A stretch of DNA of 64,000 nt from Uranotaenia lowii (GCF_029784155.1 NC_073693.1:237526447-237590446), one strand, 5' to 3'. Counted from the stretch's first letter, positions 8,695 through 18,659 are shown. Notes: generated by a model from the letters alone, not told the origin. A program made the numbers and translations.

Positions 8695-11600
8695 TTATGT
8701 AAGTCTTTTAATGTTTTTCTTGTGCCTTTTAACGCGCCTATTATTTTTGAACGTTTTATCTGTAATTTCTTGAGCGTTTGTCGGTTTTGCCCTTGGATCT
8801 AATTTTTGCCTAATGTAAGGAATGACGAATACTTCTTTGCCTTCCTCTATGATTGGTGGTTCAATTCTGTTCTTATTCTGTTTATCTTGTTTGTTTTTAG
8901 CTTTTTCTAAATTAATTTTTATTTTATTGAAAATTTGAGTAGATTCTTCGTTAATTTGTTGAGGGTTTTGAATATTATTTTGTCTAAAAATGACCTCGTT
9001 AGGCGAGTATTGTGTCGCTGAATGTATTGAATTGTTGTAAAGTGCTGTAGCTAATAGAACCATTGATGTTATGTTCAAGTGTTGGTGCTTGTGTTTATTA
9101 GTGTTTATGATCTCGATCATTGTCGAATGTGTTTTTTCTACTTGTCCATTCGATTCTGAACACGATGCATATTTGAGGTCAACTTTTAAATTGTCGAGAT
9201 AGTTTTTCAAGTGAATTGAACAAAATGTAGTTTCGTGATCAGTTATGATTTGTCTTGGGGTTCCGAAAGTCATAAAATATTGAGCTAAGGCATTTTTGAC
9301 GTCTGTTAAATTTTTAGTATCCATAGGGATCAATTGCGCATGCTTTGAAAATGCGTCAACTAAAGATAAAAAATTTTGTTTGTTAATTTGGAAAATATCC
9401 ATGTGAACTCTTTCAAAAGGTCTGTCTGTCGTGGGTCTTGATGAAATTTTTATGTTGTAAGGTTTACGTTCATATTTATGCATATTGCAAATCTTACACA
9501 TTTTTGTAACCATTTTAATTTTTTCAATCATTTTGGGCCAAAAATAACTTCTTCTAATTTGACTTTCTACTTCTGTGACTCCTCTGTGGGCTCTGTCATG
9601 TTCTTTGCTCACAATGGCGTCTTGACGGGCGTCCGAGTTAACGTCTTCTACCAAGTTTTGAGTCATTACAAAGTGTCCGTGTTCATTAAAGTGTTCCTTG
9701 TATACATCTTGGATAAGTTGGGTAATATTTTCTGGTGCTAATATAGCCGTTTGCTTGTAATCATGAAATTTCTTTATGGAGTCACGTATTATGTCGTGAT
9801 TAAATTCTGTTCTAGCTATAGTCACTCTTCGAAATTTTGGAAAGGGGTTGAAAATTAAGTCGCTCGTAAAGCTTGCTTTTTTTAATATGATTTGGTTTCT
9901 ATAAAAGTTTATTGGTCTTTCTGTGAAATGAATAAAGTGATCGTCGGAAGTTTGCGCTGAATGAATCGTTTCAGTATCATCGTCATCTTCGTCATTGTCG
10001 TCTAAAATGTTATCCGTTGCTGCAGGAAGAACATTGTTAGATTGTGATGGATTTTCTTCTGGTTGGCCATCATCGGTTTGATTGTGTTCCTCTTCTGGTG
10101 GGTTGCTGGTTGATGCCTCTCCTTGACTCGACCAATTTTCTGAAAATGTATCTTGGGAGACTTCTGAAATTGGAGAATTTGTGTTATTAAAGTTTAACTC
10201 GACTTCGTTTTCTATTTTTCTACTCAACGCATCTGCGACTACGTTGGTTTTACCCGGTTTGTAAATAGGGGTATAGTCATAGCTTTCTAGCTCCATTCTC
10301 CATTTTAGGATTTTCTGATTTTTATTGCAATTTTTGATAAATTGAAGGGGTTTGTGATCTGTTAGTAACGTAAATTTGTTACCAAAAAGATATGGTTTGA
10401 ACTTATTGACCGCCCAAATGATAGCCAGTGCCTCTTTTTCAATTGTGCTATAATTTGTTTCGCATTTATTGAGGGTTCTGCTAGCAAATGCTATGGGTCT
10501 TTCCACTTTATTTTGTATTTGGGATAGGACCGCTCCTAACGCATAATTACTCGCGTCTGTGGTAAGAATAAAGGGAAGTTCAAAATCTGGATATGCTATT
10601 ATTTGATCTGATGAAATTATCATTTTCAATTTAGAAAATGCTGCTTTATATTCACTGTCTTCCAAGTTAACTTTTTGGTCTTTTTTCAAATACTTTGTCA
10701 TTGCCTTAGTTATTTTGGAATAGTCTTTTATAAAACGCCTATAATATCCGGTGAGACCTAGAAATTGTTTGATTTCTTTTGTATTTTTAGGCAATGGCCA
10801 GTTAAGAATTTTATTTATTTTGTCTGGGTTAGGTTTTATTCCATTACTTGAAATTATGTGCCCTAAAAATTCAGTTTCTCTCTTCATGAATTCACATTTA
10901 TCAAGTTGGATTTTAAGATTAAATTCAGCCAGTCTTTTCAACACTTTGGACATATTTTTGACATGATCTTGCAGATCTTTGCCGGTTATAATTATGTCAT
11001 CCATGTATACAAAACATGCGGTTCCGATCAGATTGCTTAGAATGTTATTCATAGTTCTCTGAAAGGTTGCTGGTGCATTACGCAATCCAAAGGGCATACG
11101 TGCGAACATAAAGTGTCCTAAGCTTGTTGAAAAAGCGGTTTTTGCTTTATCTTCCGGATCCATTTTGATTTGATGAAATCCGGATTTTAGATCCAAAGTT
11201 GTAAAGTAAACTGATTTTCCGAGACTATCAAGTATGTCTTCAATTTGCGGAATAGGAAATTTATCACTAATAGTTTTATCGTTTAGTTTACGATAATCTA
11301 TTACGACTCTTATTTTTCTTTTACCAGAAGCGTCTGGTTTTTTAGGAACAACCCAGATCGGAGCTGAATATGGACTCTGAGAATGTTCAATAATTCCGTT
11401 ATCTAATAACTCTTTTATTTGTTCTTCAACGTCTTTTTTAAATGCGTGTGGATATCTATACGATTTTGTGTACACGGGTTCTTCATTGGTTGCCACAATT
11501 TTGTGTTTAACTGAAGATGTAGCTGTCAATTTCTCATTAGGTTTGAGTAAGACACCTTGATTTTTTAATATTGTGTCAAATAATTTTTCTTTTTCTAGAT

Positions 11601-12273
11601 GTGAGAGGTGATCTGTTCTAATTATGCTTTCTAGAATTGTTTGATTAATTGCAGATCCTTGTTTTAATGGGATTGGTGTAATTGTTTCAAAGTTGTTTAC
11701 CTTGAGGTTAATTCGGTCTTTGATAACTGGTTTTTCAGGTTTTGTTGAAAGAACCTTTACTGTAGTTGTATTCCTGTTCGAGTTGTACACGCCGGGTTGA
11801 ACAACATAATTTTGGTAAAATTTCTGAAAACATGGGACAAACCAGTCTCCATCTACGTTAGTCTCTAGTTCAATAGTGTGACTATATAATTTTTTTGCTG
11901 GGTAATATTTTTTGTAAGGAATTTTTGTGTCATTAATTATAACACATTCATTTTTATAATTAATTATTGCTTTGTTTTTGGCTAAAAATTCGGATCCAAT
12001 AATTCCATCAAAAAAATTATGAAATTTTAGTTCATAATATGTTTGTGGTGGAATATTCTTTCCGAGTAGATTTATTCTGCCTTTTTTGTTGATATTATGG
12101 GTGCCTGTTATGTTCTTTATTTGCACATTGTCTGTTTGTGCTATATCTGAAATGAAACCAGGACGTAATACGTTTTTATTAGCCCCAGTGTCTATGAGTA
12201 ACTTTAAATTTGTTTTTGTTTCGAGATATGGGAGGTAATTCAGGTTATCATGTTTGTTGTCTGGACGAAGCAA
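8695..12273 (-). CDS. pol: errantivirus Pol polyprotein (protease, reverse transcriptase, RNase H, integrase)
   Basis: Intact frame of about 1192 codons counted from 12273. An aspartic protease lies at the N terminus (D28-T29-G30 in LIDTGAN). The reverse transcriptase has YMDD at 423-426 and upstream PYSAPIWVVPKK, LDLKSGFHQI and PFGLRNAPATFQ motifs. RNase H follows (TTDASNYALGAVLS, first Asp at 573; TDHKPL). The integrase has an HHCC zinc finger (HDRAHRG ... CKICNMH) and a D-D-E triad at about D959, D1012 and E1046. A Gln/Asp/Glu-rich linker (about 700-780) separates RNase H from integrase. There is no independent Met start; the frame overlaps the gag end and opens at a -1 slippery heptamer. 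Domain order places it in Ty3/gypsy, and with env it belongs to the errantivirus group. Every catalytic motif I checked is present, so this frame looks functional although the element is broken elsewhere. Confidence 0.95.
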   Translation of the reverse strand: MLRPDNKHDNLNYLPYLETKTNLKLLIDTGANKNVLRPGFISDIAQTDNVQIKNITGTHNINKKGRINLLGKNIPPQTYYELKFHNFFDGIIGSEFLAKNKAIINYKNECVIINDTKIPYKKYYPAKKLYSHTIELETNVDGDWFVPCFQKFYQNYVVQPGVYNSNRNTTTVKVLSTKPEKPVIKDRINLKVNNFETITPIPLKQGSAINQTILESIIRTDHLSHLEKEKLFDTILKNQGVLLKPNEKLTATSSVKHKIVATNEEPVYTKSYRYPHAFKKDVEEQIKELLDNGIIEHSQSPYSAPIWVVPKKPDASGKRKIRVVIDYRKLNDKTISDKFPIPQIEDILDSLGKSVYFTTLDLKSGFHQIKMDPEDKAKTAFSTSLGHFMFARMPFGLRNAPATFQRTMNNILSNLIGTACFVYMDDIIITGKDLQDHVKNMSKVLKRLAEFNLKIQLDKCEFMKRETEFLGHIISSNGIKPNPDKINKILNWPLPKNTKEIKQFLGLTGYYRRFIKDYSKITKAMTKYLKKDQKVNLEDSEYKAAFSKLKMIISSDQIIAYPDFELPFILTTDASNYALGAVLSQIQNKVERPIAFASRTLNKCETNYSTIEKEALAIIWAVNKFKPYLFGNKFTLLTDHKPLQFIKNCNKNQKILKWRMELESYDYTPIYKPGKTNVVADALSRKIENEVELNFNNTNSPISEVSQDTFSENWSSQGEASTSNPPEEEHNQTDDGQPEENPSQSNNVLPAATDNILDDNDEDDDDTETIHSAQTSDDHFIHFTERPINFYRNQIILKKASFTSDLIFNPFPKFRRVTIARTEFNHDIIRDSIKKFHDYKQTAILAPENITQLIQDVYKEHFNEHGHFVMTQNLVEDVNSDARQDAIVSKEHDRAHRGVTEVESQIRRSYFWPKMIEKIKMVTKMCKICNMHKYERKPYNIKISSRPTTDRPFERVHMDIFQINKQNFLSLVDAFSKHAQLIPMDTKNLTDVKNALAQYFMTFGTPRQIITDHETTFCSIHLKNYLDNLKVDLKYASCSESNGQVEKTHSTMIEIINTNKHKHQHLNITSMVLLATALYNNSIHSATQYSPNEVIFRQNNIQNPQQINEESTQIFNKIKINLEKAKNKQDKQNKNRIEPPIIEEGKEVFVIPYIRQKLDPRAKPTNAQEITDKTFKNNRRVKRHKKNIKRLT

Positions 12274-13223
12274 AAATTTAGGTCTAAATCGTCTATTTCA
12301 TCATCTATTTCTTCGTTTTTAATTTCGTTGTTATTTATGGTTCGGTTGAGCGTCAACCTACTTTTAACAGAGCCTATCTCCATCGGTTGGGGATTATTGT
12401 AGGTATTTTTCTGATCGTTAGATTTTTTCTTATCATTGGTGTCATTTACTGGATATTTGAAATTTTTCTTTTGGAATGGGGGTTGTTGTGCAATACTTTC
12501 TCTGCTTTTAAATTTGCAGACGAAAGCGTAAGCTTCCTCGATGTTCTCCGGTTTTGCGGCCTGCACATACCCAAAATAGGGTTCTTTAAGGCCAGAAATG
12601 AATGCAACAAGGATGTCCTCGTCAATAAATGAGCTTATTGCATCCCAATTTTGTTTGTATATAGTTTTTTGTTTGGCTAAACTTTTTATGTTTTGCCCAA
12701 TTTCGGTAATTATTTGGTAATATTTATGAAGGGACATGTTATATTTCATTTTCGTTTGCCACAGTTGGCTTTTGTAAAAGGTCAGCTGCTGCTTGTCGCC
12801 TAATGCGTTCCTGAGGACTTCGCTTGTTTCTTCGAAGGTTCGCGGGTTGCCTGCCAGACAAATGATGTCCCGTGCTTTCCCTTCGATTTTATTTATGACG
12901 GCTGTCACATAAATTTCATACTGGCATGTTGTGACCAGCGGTTTGAAAACGTTAAGTGTTCTCTCAGCGTTATCCAGCCAAGCTGGAAGTTGCTTCCTGT
13001 TTCCGTCATATTTAGGAATTGATTTGATAGGGTCTGGTATAGCAAATAAATTTTCTAATCTTCCTGTTGGTTCATTAACTGAATTTGGATTATTGTTTGC
13101 TAGTGCGTTTATTGCCAACTGTTGTTGGTCTTGGGTTGAATGAATTTGGCTGACCATAGTGGTTAGGTGCGTGATTTGCGCCACGAGGTCTTCCATTTTT
13201 GTTTGTTCTAAGGGGGCATCCAT
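12240..13223 (-). CDS. gag: errantivirus Gag, present open frame (N terminus replaced by the inserted element)
   Basis: Frame of 327 codons. It shows a coiled-coil-like N terminus (QITHLTTMVSQIHSTQDQQQ), a central capsid-type helical region (IPDPIKSIPKYDG ... NAERTL ... YYQIITEIGQ) and a charged C terminus with the PQPMEIGS motif common in gypsy Gag. No CCHC zinc knuckle is visible, as is usual in this group. The ATG now heading the frame (13221-13223) is inside the terminal repeat of the Harbinger-like insertion, so its first four residues are element-derived. The ancestral start is at 14153, beyond the insertion. It overlaps pol by about 34 bp in another frame, with the slippery heptamer at 12279-12273. 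Confidence 0.88.
   Translation of the reverse strand: MDAPLEQTKMEDLVAQITHLTTMVSQIHSTQDQQQLAINALANNNPNSVNEPTGRLENLFAIPDPIKSIPKYDGNRKQLPAWLDNAERTLNVFKPLVTTCQYEIYVTAVINKIEGKARDIICLAGNPRTFEETSEVLRNALGDKQQLTFYKSQLWQTKMKYNMSLHKYYQIITEIGQNIKSLAKQKTIYKQNWDAISSFIDEDILVAFISGLKEPYFGYVQAAKPENIEEAYAFVCKFKSRESIAQQPPFQKKNFKYPVNDTNDKKKSNDQKNTYNNPQPMEIGSVKSRLTLNRTINNNEIKNEEIDDEIDDLDLNFCFVQTTNMIT
12273..12279 (-). promoter_or_regulatory. -1 ribosomal frameshift heptamer A AAU UUU between gag and pol
   Basis: The minus strand reads A-AAU-UUU in the gag frame (codons AAU UUU). A -1 slip gives AAA UUU and continues in the pol frame as UUG CUU CGU. This matches the X XXY YYZ rule and lies 33 nt before the gag stop codon. 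I did not resolve a downstream stimulatory structure. Confidence 0.75.
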
Positions 13224-13991
13224 AAATTACGTAACGCTCTTAGGGGGGGAGGGGGTAAAATCGAGCGTTACGAATCGTGACATATGGGAGGGGGGGAGGT
13301 ATGCTAATCGTTACGTAACGATTTTTTCCTTAAAATTTTCAGTTTAATCTCAGCTATTTTTATGTCATGCAAATTTTGCAGAATGATATGCAAACCAAAA
13401 TGATTTTAAAATTTGTAAACTGATTGGAACTGGATTGTAACCTTTCCTCTTCAAAGATTCTGAGATAAACTCCTTAAAATGTGTATTGAGCATCCGTTGG
13501 AAAACATTTACCCCCAAGAACTCAATTCTACCTCAAAATGGAAATTTTTCTATTTTTTCTCAATTGATTTAAAAAATGCAATTTTGATTATTCCGACGAA
13601 TATTCCTAATTGGAGTATATGTTGCATGACATGTTATACTCCTTGAACAAAATAAAGTAAACAAGGTACATCATCAGTTAACAAGCACAGAGCAACTCAT
13701 AATAAGACAATCAATTTATTTTATCTGAGAGTTATCATCAATGAGTACTAAGAAGCAATTTGGCCTAGATATTATTTCCGATTCGAAGAACGTTGAAAAA
13801 CCTTATGTTAAAATCTTTTTTTACCTTCGAAAATCAGTTTCAAAACATAAAAAGATTGGAGGGGGGGGGTAATTATCAGCGTTACGTAATTTTCATAGGG
13901 GGGTACGTCAAACCGTTACGATTTGTGACATACGGGGGGGAGAGGGTAAAAAAAGTGCATTTTTTGCGTTACGTAATTTATGGATGACGCC
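13212..13991. mobile_element. PIF/Harbinger-like MITE inserted in gag
   Basis: 780-bp non-coding insertion. Its terminal inverted repeats share CATCCATAAATTACGTAACG just inside the ends (left GGGGG, right GGCGT as read inward). It is flanked by the 3-bp direct repeat TAA (13209-13211 and 13992-13994), the TWA-type duplication of PIF/Harbinger elements. Subterminal G-rich runs (13241-13260, 13859-13868, 13935-13943) recur with GTTACG motifs. No transposase is present. Taking the element out with one TAA copy leaves gag in phase across the junction, which confirms the boundaries. Confidence 0.9.
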
Positions 13992-14153
13992 TAATTTCAG
14001 TGCTCCTAAATCGGGGGGATTTTCAATAGGAACGTGTGAAAATTCAGCAGATTCTTCCGAAATTTCTGAATCCGAAATATCACTAAAGATAATTTCCGAA
14101 CTGAATAATTGTCTTGCCTTTTTTAAAGCACTTAGCTTTTTTTCTTTTGGCAT
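13992..14153 (-). pseudogene. gag: errantivirus gag, original 5' end
   Basis: 54 codons starting MPKEKKLSALKKARQ, rich in Lys, Ser and Glu, and in phase with the gag frame on the other side of the Harbinger-like element. Read through, this start continues into the inserted element and stops within it at 13908, so the fragment is detached from the rest of Gag. The original Gag would have been about 376 residues. Confidence 0.85.
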
Positions 14154-14860
14154 TAATTTATTTGATGAAACCCCTTTAGTTGCTCAGTCAGTATGAACGA
14201 GCAGAGGGAATCTTATTTCAGTCTCCTTTTATAAACACTTGGCGTGAACTAGCAGCGCGAGCTTTTTGCTTAGTCCGCCTTATGCGCGTTTCAAATGGTG
14301 ACTATGTGGTTTATTTTAACTTTTTGTAGAGATCTGCCTATCTGGTAGTACAGATCAATACCAACAAAATTTTAGCAATTTTCTTAATTTCAGAGCCTAT
14401 CTGGTAGTACTCTGGGAAAAAAAATAAAACGCTAGCACTTTGTTTTAACTGGGAGCACACAAAATGTGTCGCCTCACTCCCTGTCGCGAAAGCTGTCTAT
14501 CTGGTAGTGCAGTTTCCGGACGCAAAAAGATAAGCGATTAGCTTAGTTTTCGAGCCTATCTGGTAGTACTCGAGTGAAAAGAGGCCTATCTGGTAGTACC
14601 AAATTTCACTAAGATAAACACTAATCTTTTTGATTTGAGGTGAAAAGTAATAAAAAAATCACTTACCTCGGTTTGCTGTCGTGACGGTAGGTTGCTGTAG
14701 TGGTCCTGACGGGGGGATCCTCAACTCGAAACGATGACAGGTCATCCGCGTTGTTCCGATGCTTTATTCGCGAGATCACTTTTTTAAGTCGGTTATTAAT
14801 CGACTTTTATCCACTTTTTTATCATCAGAATTCACTAAAGCTGCTTCCGTCGGCTGCGCC
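14154..14860 (-). other. errantivirus 5' leader
   Basis: About 700 bp of non-coding sequence between the 5' LTR and gag. It contains the primer-binding site next to the LTR and five copies of a 15-bp motif (separate entry). A leader this long with a repeated-motif array recalls the 5' region of Drosophila gypsy, which holds the Su(Hw) insulator. The motif here is different. Confidence 0.85.
14331..14602. repeat. Five copies of CCTATCTGGTAGTAC, most in short hairpins, in the errantivirus leader
   Basis: Copies at 14337-14351, 14396-14410, 14496-14510 (variant GTCTATCTGGTAGTGC from 14495), 14555-14569 and 14585-14599. Three of them sit as the loop of different perfect short stems: GATCTG/CAGATC, CAGAG/CTCTG and CGAG/CTCG. 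Copy 3 has a longer imperfect stem and copy 5 little or none. The flanks vary while pairing is kept, which suggests selection on structure or on symmetric DNA sites. Confidence 0.9.
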
Positions 14861-14861
14861 A
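14844..14861 (-). other. errantivirus primer-binding site
   Basis: The minus strand reads TGGCGCAGCCGACGGAAG at the inner end of the 5' LTR, its first T overlapping the LTR. This resembles the tRNA-Ser-type primer site of the 17.6/297 lineage rather than the tRNA-Lys type of gypsy itself. The tRNA identity is inferred from memory of those families. Confidence 0.7.
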
Positions 14862-15153
14862 ATTATGAGACCGAGTCTCCGAGGATGTTTTTAAAAAAGT
14901 TTTATTTTCACATTCCTCTTACTTATTCACTAATCACTACCACTAAACTAACTGCTAACTGCACTTCCTGCTGTTGAACCACTTACTGCTGCCGGGTCGG
15001 GAACCAAAGAGAGCGAGCATGCCTTCGCTATCGGTATTTAAGTGATCATATTTGCTTACGATGCAATTATGATCACCGCGTGGTTGCGCGTGGCTTGGGA
15101 GCGCCACGTTTATACATCCTGTCTCGGGTTCTGGGAGAGGGATGTATGTAACT
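14861..15153 (-). repeat. 5' LTR of the errantivirus
   Basis: 293 bp, direct repeat of 4043-4337, flanked on the right by the target-site duplication ATAT at 15154-15157. Confidence 0.95.
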
Positions 15154-15157
15154 ATAT

Positions 15158-15170
15158 ATATAAATGAATT

Positions 15171-15205
<35 letters not shown>

Positions 15206-16881
15206 TTATGTCTGTTCCCTATAGACTCGAAAACTACTGAACCGATTTGCGTGAAACTTGGCGTTTAAGGGTATTGAAGGCCGGGGAAGGTTCCTATAAT
15301 AGTTTGGGACCCCTCCCTATTCCTGGAAGGGGAGAGGGGGTCGTTCATTTAAAAGTAATAAGTCTTCATAACTCGAAAACTGATCAAGCAAATCAAACCA
15401 AACTTGGCACGGGTGGAAACTTGGGCACGAGGAATGTTTCTAAAAATATTTGGTATCCCTCCCTCCTTCGAGTGGGGAGATATAAAGGGGGGAGGGGGCC
15501 TCTTTTATTATTTTGTACACAACTCAAAAACTTATTAGCAAATGAAACCAAATTCAGCATGGTCGGGTATTTGGGAACGTGACATGTTATAATGATTGTT
15601 TGAGACCCCTTCCTTCTTCCAGCGGGAAGAAAGGAAAAACGAGGAGAGTTTCATACAATTTTTCTGCATAACTCAAGAACTACATCAGCAAATGGAACCA
15701 AACTTGGCATGGAACGAAATTTGGGTACGAGAAATGCTTTTATGAATATTTGGAATCCCTCACTCCTTCAAAGATGTGGATGAAAAGGGGGAGGAGAGGT
15801 CTCTATTACAGTTTTTAGTATAACTGAAGAGTTGATCGTGCAAATTGAACCATATTTGGCATGTGAGAGTTTTTGGATACGAGAAATGTTTCCATTATAA
15901 ATTTAAGCCCCAAATTTTTTTTCAGCGGAAAGATATAAGGGGGGTTTCCATACATTTTTTTTGGCATAATTCGAGAATTAATTGAGCAAATGAAACTAAA
16001 TTTGGCATCAAAAAGAATTTGAGTACGAGAAATACTTTTTCTTTGTGAAGCAATTCCTTTCTTGCAGTAGGATGATAGAATTGGGAATATAGGAAGGGAA
16101 GAGAAGGCTTACATTTAACTTTTTTTTTTATTAAATCCGAGAAATGGACAAAACTTCACATGGAAAATCATTTTGCTAAGATTCTATGAATTTCTGACAC
16201 ACCATCCTCCTTGCAGTGAGTAGGTACATAGGAGGAGGGGTTGAGCCCAATACACTTTTGTTAGCATAAGTTCTCAATTTATGCAAACAAAACCAACAAA
16301 TGGAAATAAATATGGCATGGACAGGTACTTGGTTACGAGATATGTTTCTACGAATGTTATAGACCCTTACACTTTACAGTGTAGAGAGGGGAAGAAAGAA
16401 AGGGGCTCCTTTTAAATTATGTTGTAAAGCTTAAAAACTTATCAACCAATTAAGTTATAATTGATATAAGAGGATTTTTGGACACGAAAAAATGGGTAAT
16501 ATTAAAGACCACGACCTCCATTCAGCAGTGGGTGAAGGGAAGGAGAGGGGAGACTCTCTTATCAGTTTTTAGCATAAATCCAGAGAATATCAAGCAAAAA
16601 CAATCATATTTTATAAGTTAGATTGTTTGCGTACGATTAATTTGAGACCCTCCAGACAGATCAAAATTATCAAATCTTTTACACAAATTTATAGAGCAAG
16701 ATTCAGAATATTAGTTTAAGTTATCTTTGTGTTGCAATTCAAAACTCCAGCTGCAGCTCTCATTTTATAGCGATTGCTTATGAATTATGTTATAATGCCA
16801 ATAAAACAATAAAAATTGGAATAATTTTTGAAAATATCATTTGATTTTGGAAGGTGTAGCAAAGCACACCGGGTCAGCTAG
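15158..16881 (+). mobile_element. Helitron-like (HINE-type) non-autonomous element, copy 1, main part
   Basis: Starts with a TATATATAAATG tract (split by the errantivirus) and a CTGT microsatellite (15171-15205). About eight degenerate units of about 150 bp follow, each with an ACTCGARAACTKATCARGCAAA-like core and G-rich blocks (15371, 15521, 15672, 15823, 15969 and on). The 3' end has a short hairpin (GGTGT...ACACC) followed by GGGTCAGCTAG and T. The 3' hairpin and CTAG end fit Helitron-like elements. No Rep/helicase is encoded. An alternative is an unnamed mosquito repeat with a converging structure. Confidence 0.75.
15171..15205 (+). repeat. CTGT microsatellite
   Basis: About eight CTGT units near the 5' end of the Helitron-like element. 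The sister copy has a shorter tract at about 16901-16922. Confidence 0.95.
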
Positions 16882-18142
16882 TATATATATAAAAATGGAT
16901 TTCTGTCTGTCTGTCCGTCTGTTTTTTATAGATTCGAAAACTACTGAACCGACTTACGTGAAACTTAGCAGGTGGGAATATTGGAGGCCGGGGAAGGTTC
17001 CTATTATGGTTTGAGACCCCTCTCCCTTACAGGAAGGGGGGAGGGGGTTTCCCAATCAAAAGACAAATGTTTGCATAACTCGAGAACCGATCAAGCAAAT
17101 TTTACCAAACTTGGCATGGAAGGGTATTTGGTTACGAAAAATGTTTCTCAAATGGTTTGGTACCCCTCTCAATTTCCAATGGGAAAATAGGAAGCGGGGA
17201 GGGGGGCTCCCATACAATTTTTCGCACAATTCGAGAATTAATCAAGTAAACGAAACTAAATTTGGCATGCGAGGGTGTATGGGTAGGAATATGCTTAAAG
17301 ATGGTTTGAGATTCCTCCCTCTTTCCAGTGACTGTAATGCTTTTTTCGATAACCAATCATACAAATGAATCCAAGTTTTACATAGAAAAGTATGAGGCTA
17401 TGAGTCAATTTTCTACGATGTTTGAGGACCATCTTTCCTACCACTGGGGAGATAAGAAGGGGAGAGGGATTCTTCCTTTTATGCATTACTCGAGAACTAA
17501 TCGAACAAAAATACCAAATTTATCATGGAAGTATATTCGAGAACAAGAAATATTTTTTTTTTCATTTTTCGAGATCCAACTCCCTTTCTCCAACGGAAAG
17601 AGGAGAAGGAGGAGGGGGGTTTTTTATATAATATTTTTGAATCACTCGAGAACTTATTGTTCAAATTAAATAGCAGGGGATATTTGAAGTCATTTTTTTC
17701 TTGATTATTTAAGGTTTCTTGAGAGGTTTTTTTCAAGATTCAGACCTCTCCTTCTTTCCGAGAAGATACGGGAAGAAGGAAAGTATTTATCTATAGCACG
17801 AAAACTTATCAAGCAAATGGAGCCATTTGTGAAATGTGATGTTATTTGGTAACGAAAAATGTTGTTATGGAAGTTCATGAGCCTGCTATGTAGGGATTGC
17901 AGGGGAGAAAAGAAAATAAAAACGAGTTCTTAATATCAAAAATGTAACAATTATTGAAAAATTATTTCAGGAGAAGTTTTAAACAAAAATATTTCAGAGA
18001 ATCAAATCTTCTTTGTATTCCAGTAATAATTTGATGCGAAAGCTCTCAATTTACAATATTGAAAAAATTTTTATAATAAAATTATTTCCACGCAATTTAT
18101 TGATTTTTAGAAGGTGTAGCAAAGCACACCGGGTCAGCTAGT
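16882..18142 (+). mobile_element. Helitron-like element, copy 2, head-to-tail with copy 1
   Basis: Starts directly after the CTAG end of copy 1 with TATATATATAAAAATGG and CTGT repeats, and has the same 150-bp units (cores near 17078, 17229, 17488, 17643). It ends at the same AAGGTGTAGCAAAGCACACC hairpin and CAGCTAG (about 18138-18141). At about 1.26 kb it is shorter than copy 1. Small ORFs in it are not coding. Confidence 0.78.
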
Positions 18143-18640
18143 GTTTATATAAATATAAACTTTAAGAAGGTAACTTAAACTGTAATATTTCAAATTTGGC
18201 ACCACTGTGAAGTTTTTAAAAATGGTTTACCAATGTTATAAAAGAAAAGAAATTAAAAATTTTTTCATGTGCGTATAAATGATTTGAAATTTTCTAAAAA
18301 GTTGTTCCTCACATTTAAATGTTTTTCCGCAGTGTTGCCAGAATTAATTACGGTTTGTATTTGAAAATTTCCACCTTTCCACAGAAAGTTCCACACAAAT
18401 TCTGTCTTTAAGGGTCGCCTTAGAGTTATACGAATGGGCTTACACTTTGCCAGTATTATTTTGACATTAATTGGATGAAGATTGGGGGGTAAAAGCTAAG
18501 TTTTAACGAAGTTGGGAAATAAGAGTCACAGAGTTTACATGTAGGTGCATGTGTGTGTGAATGTGTGTATGCGTGTGTGCATGTATGTGGGTATGAATGA
18601 GCGTGTCTGAAAACAAAAACGAGCCATTTTGAAGCGAGGT
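18143..18640. other. Spacer with a TG-rich tract
   Basis: Mostly AT-rich. A degenerate TG/TGTG tract lies at about 18538-18608. No gene seen. Confidence 0.55.
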
Positions 18641-18659
18641 TGATAAATGACCGGCAGAG

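Larger units (their letters stand above)
4043..15153 (-). mobile_element. Errantivirus-type Ty3/gypsy element (gag-pol-env), minus strand, with two nested insertions
   Basis: Complete element of 11.1 kb. It has 293-295-bp LTRs that begin AGTTAC and end ATAATT on the minus strand, as in gypsy-group LTRs. A 4-bp target-site duplication ATAT lies at 4039-4042 and 15154-15157. Gag, Pol and Env frames follow in the order typical of insect errantiviruses. The LTRs differ at only three places (two 1-nt indels in homopolymers and one substitution), so insertion was fairly recent. It entered the TATATA start of a Helitron-like element; gypsy elements prefer such alternating TA targets. It carries a Harbinger-like element in gag (13212-13991) and a palindromic LTR element in env (4942-7697), so this copy can no longer express intact Env and has an altered Gag. 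Confidence 0.95.

Noticed and set aside
15371..17700. CRISPR-like or gene-family repeats
   Set aside because: The 150-bp units are degenerate tandem repeats internal to Helitron-like elements, without unique spacers or coding frames.
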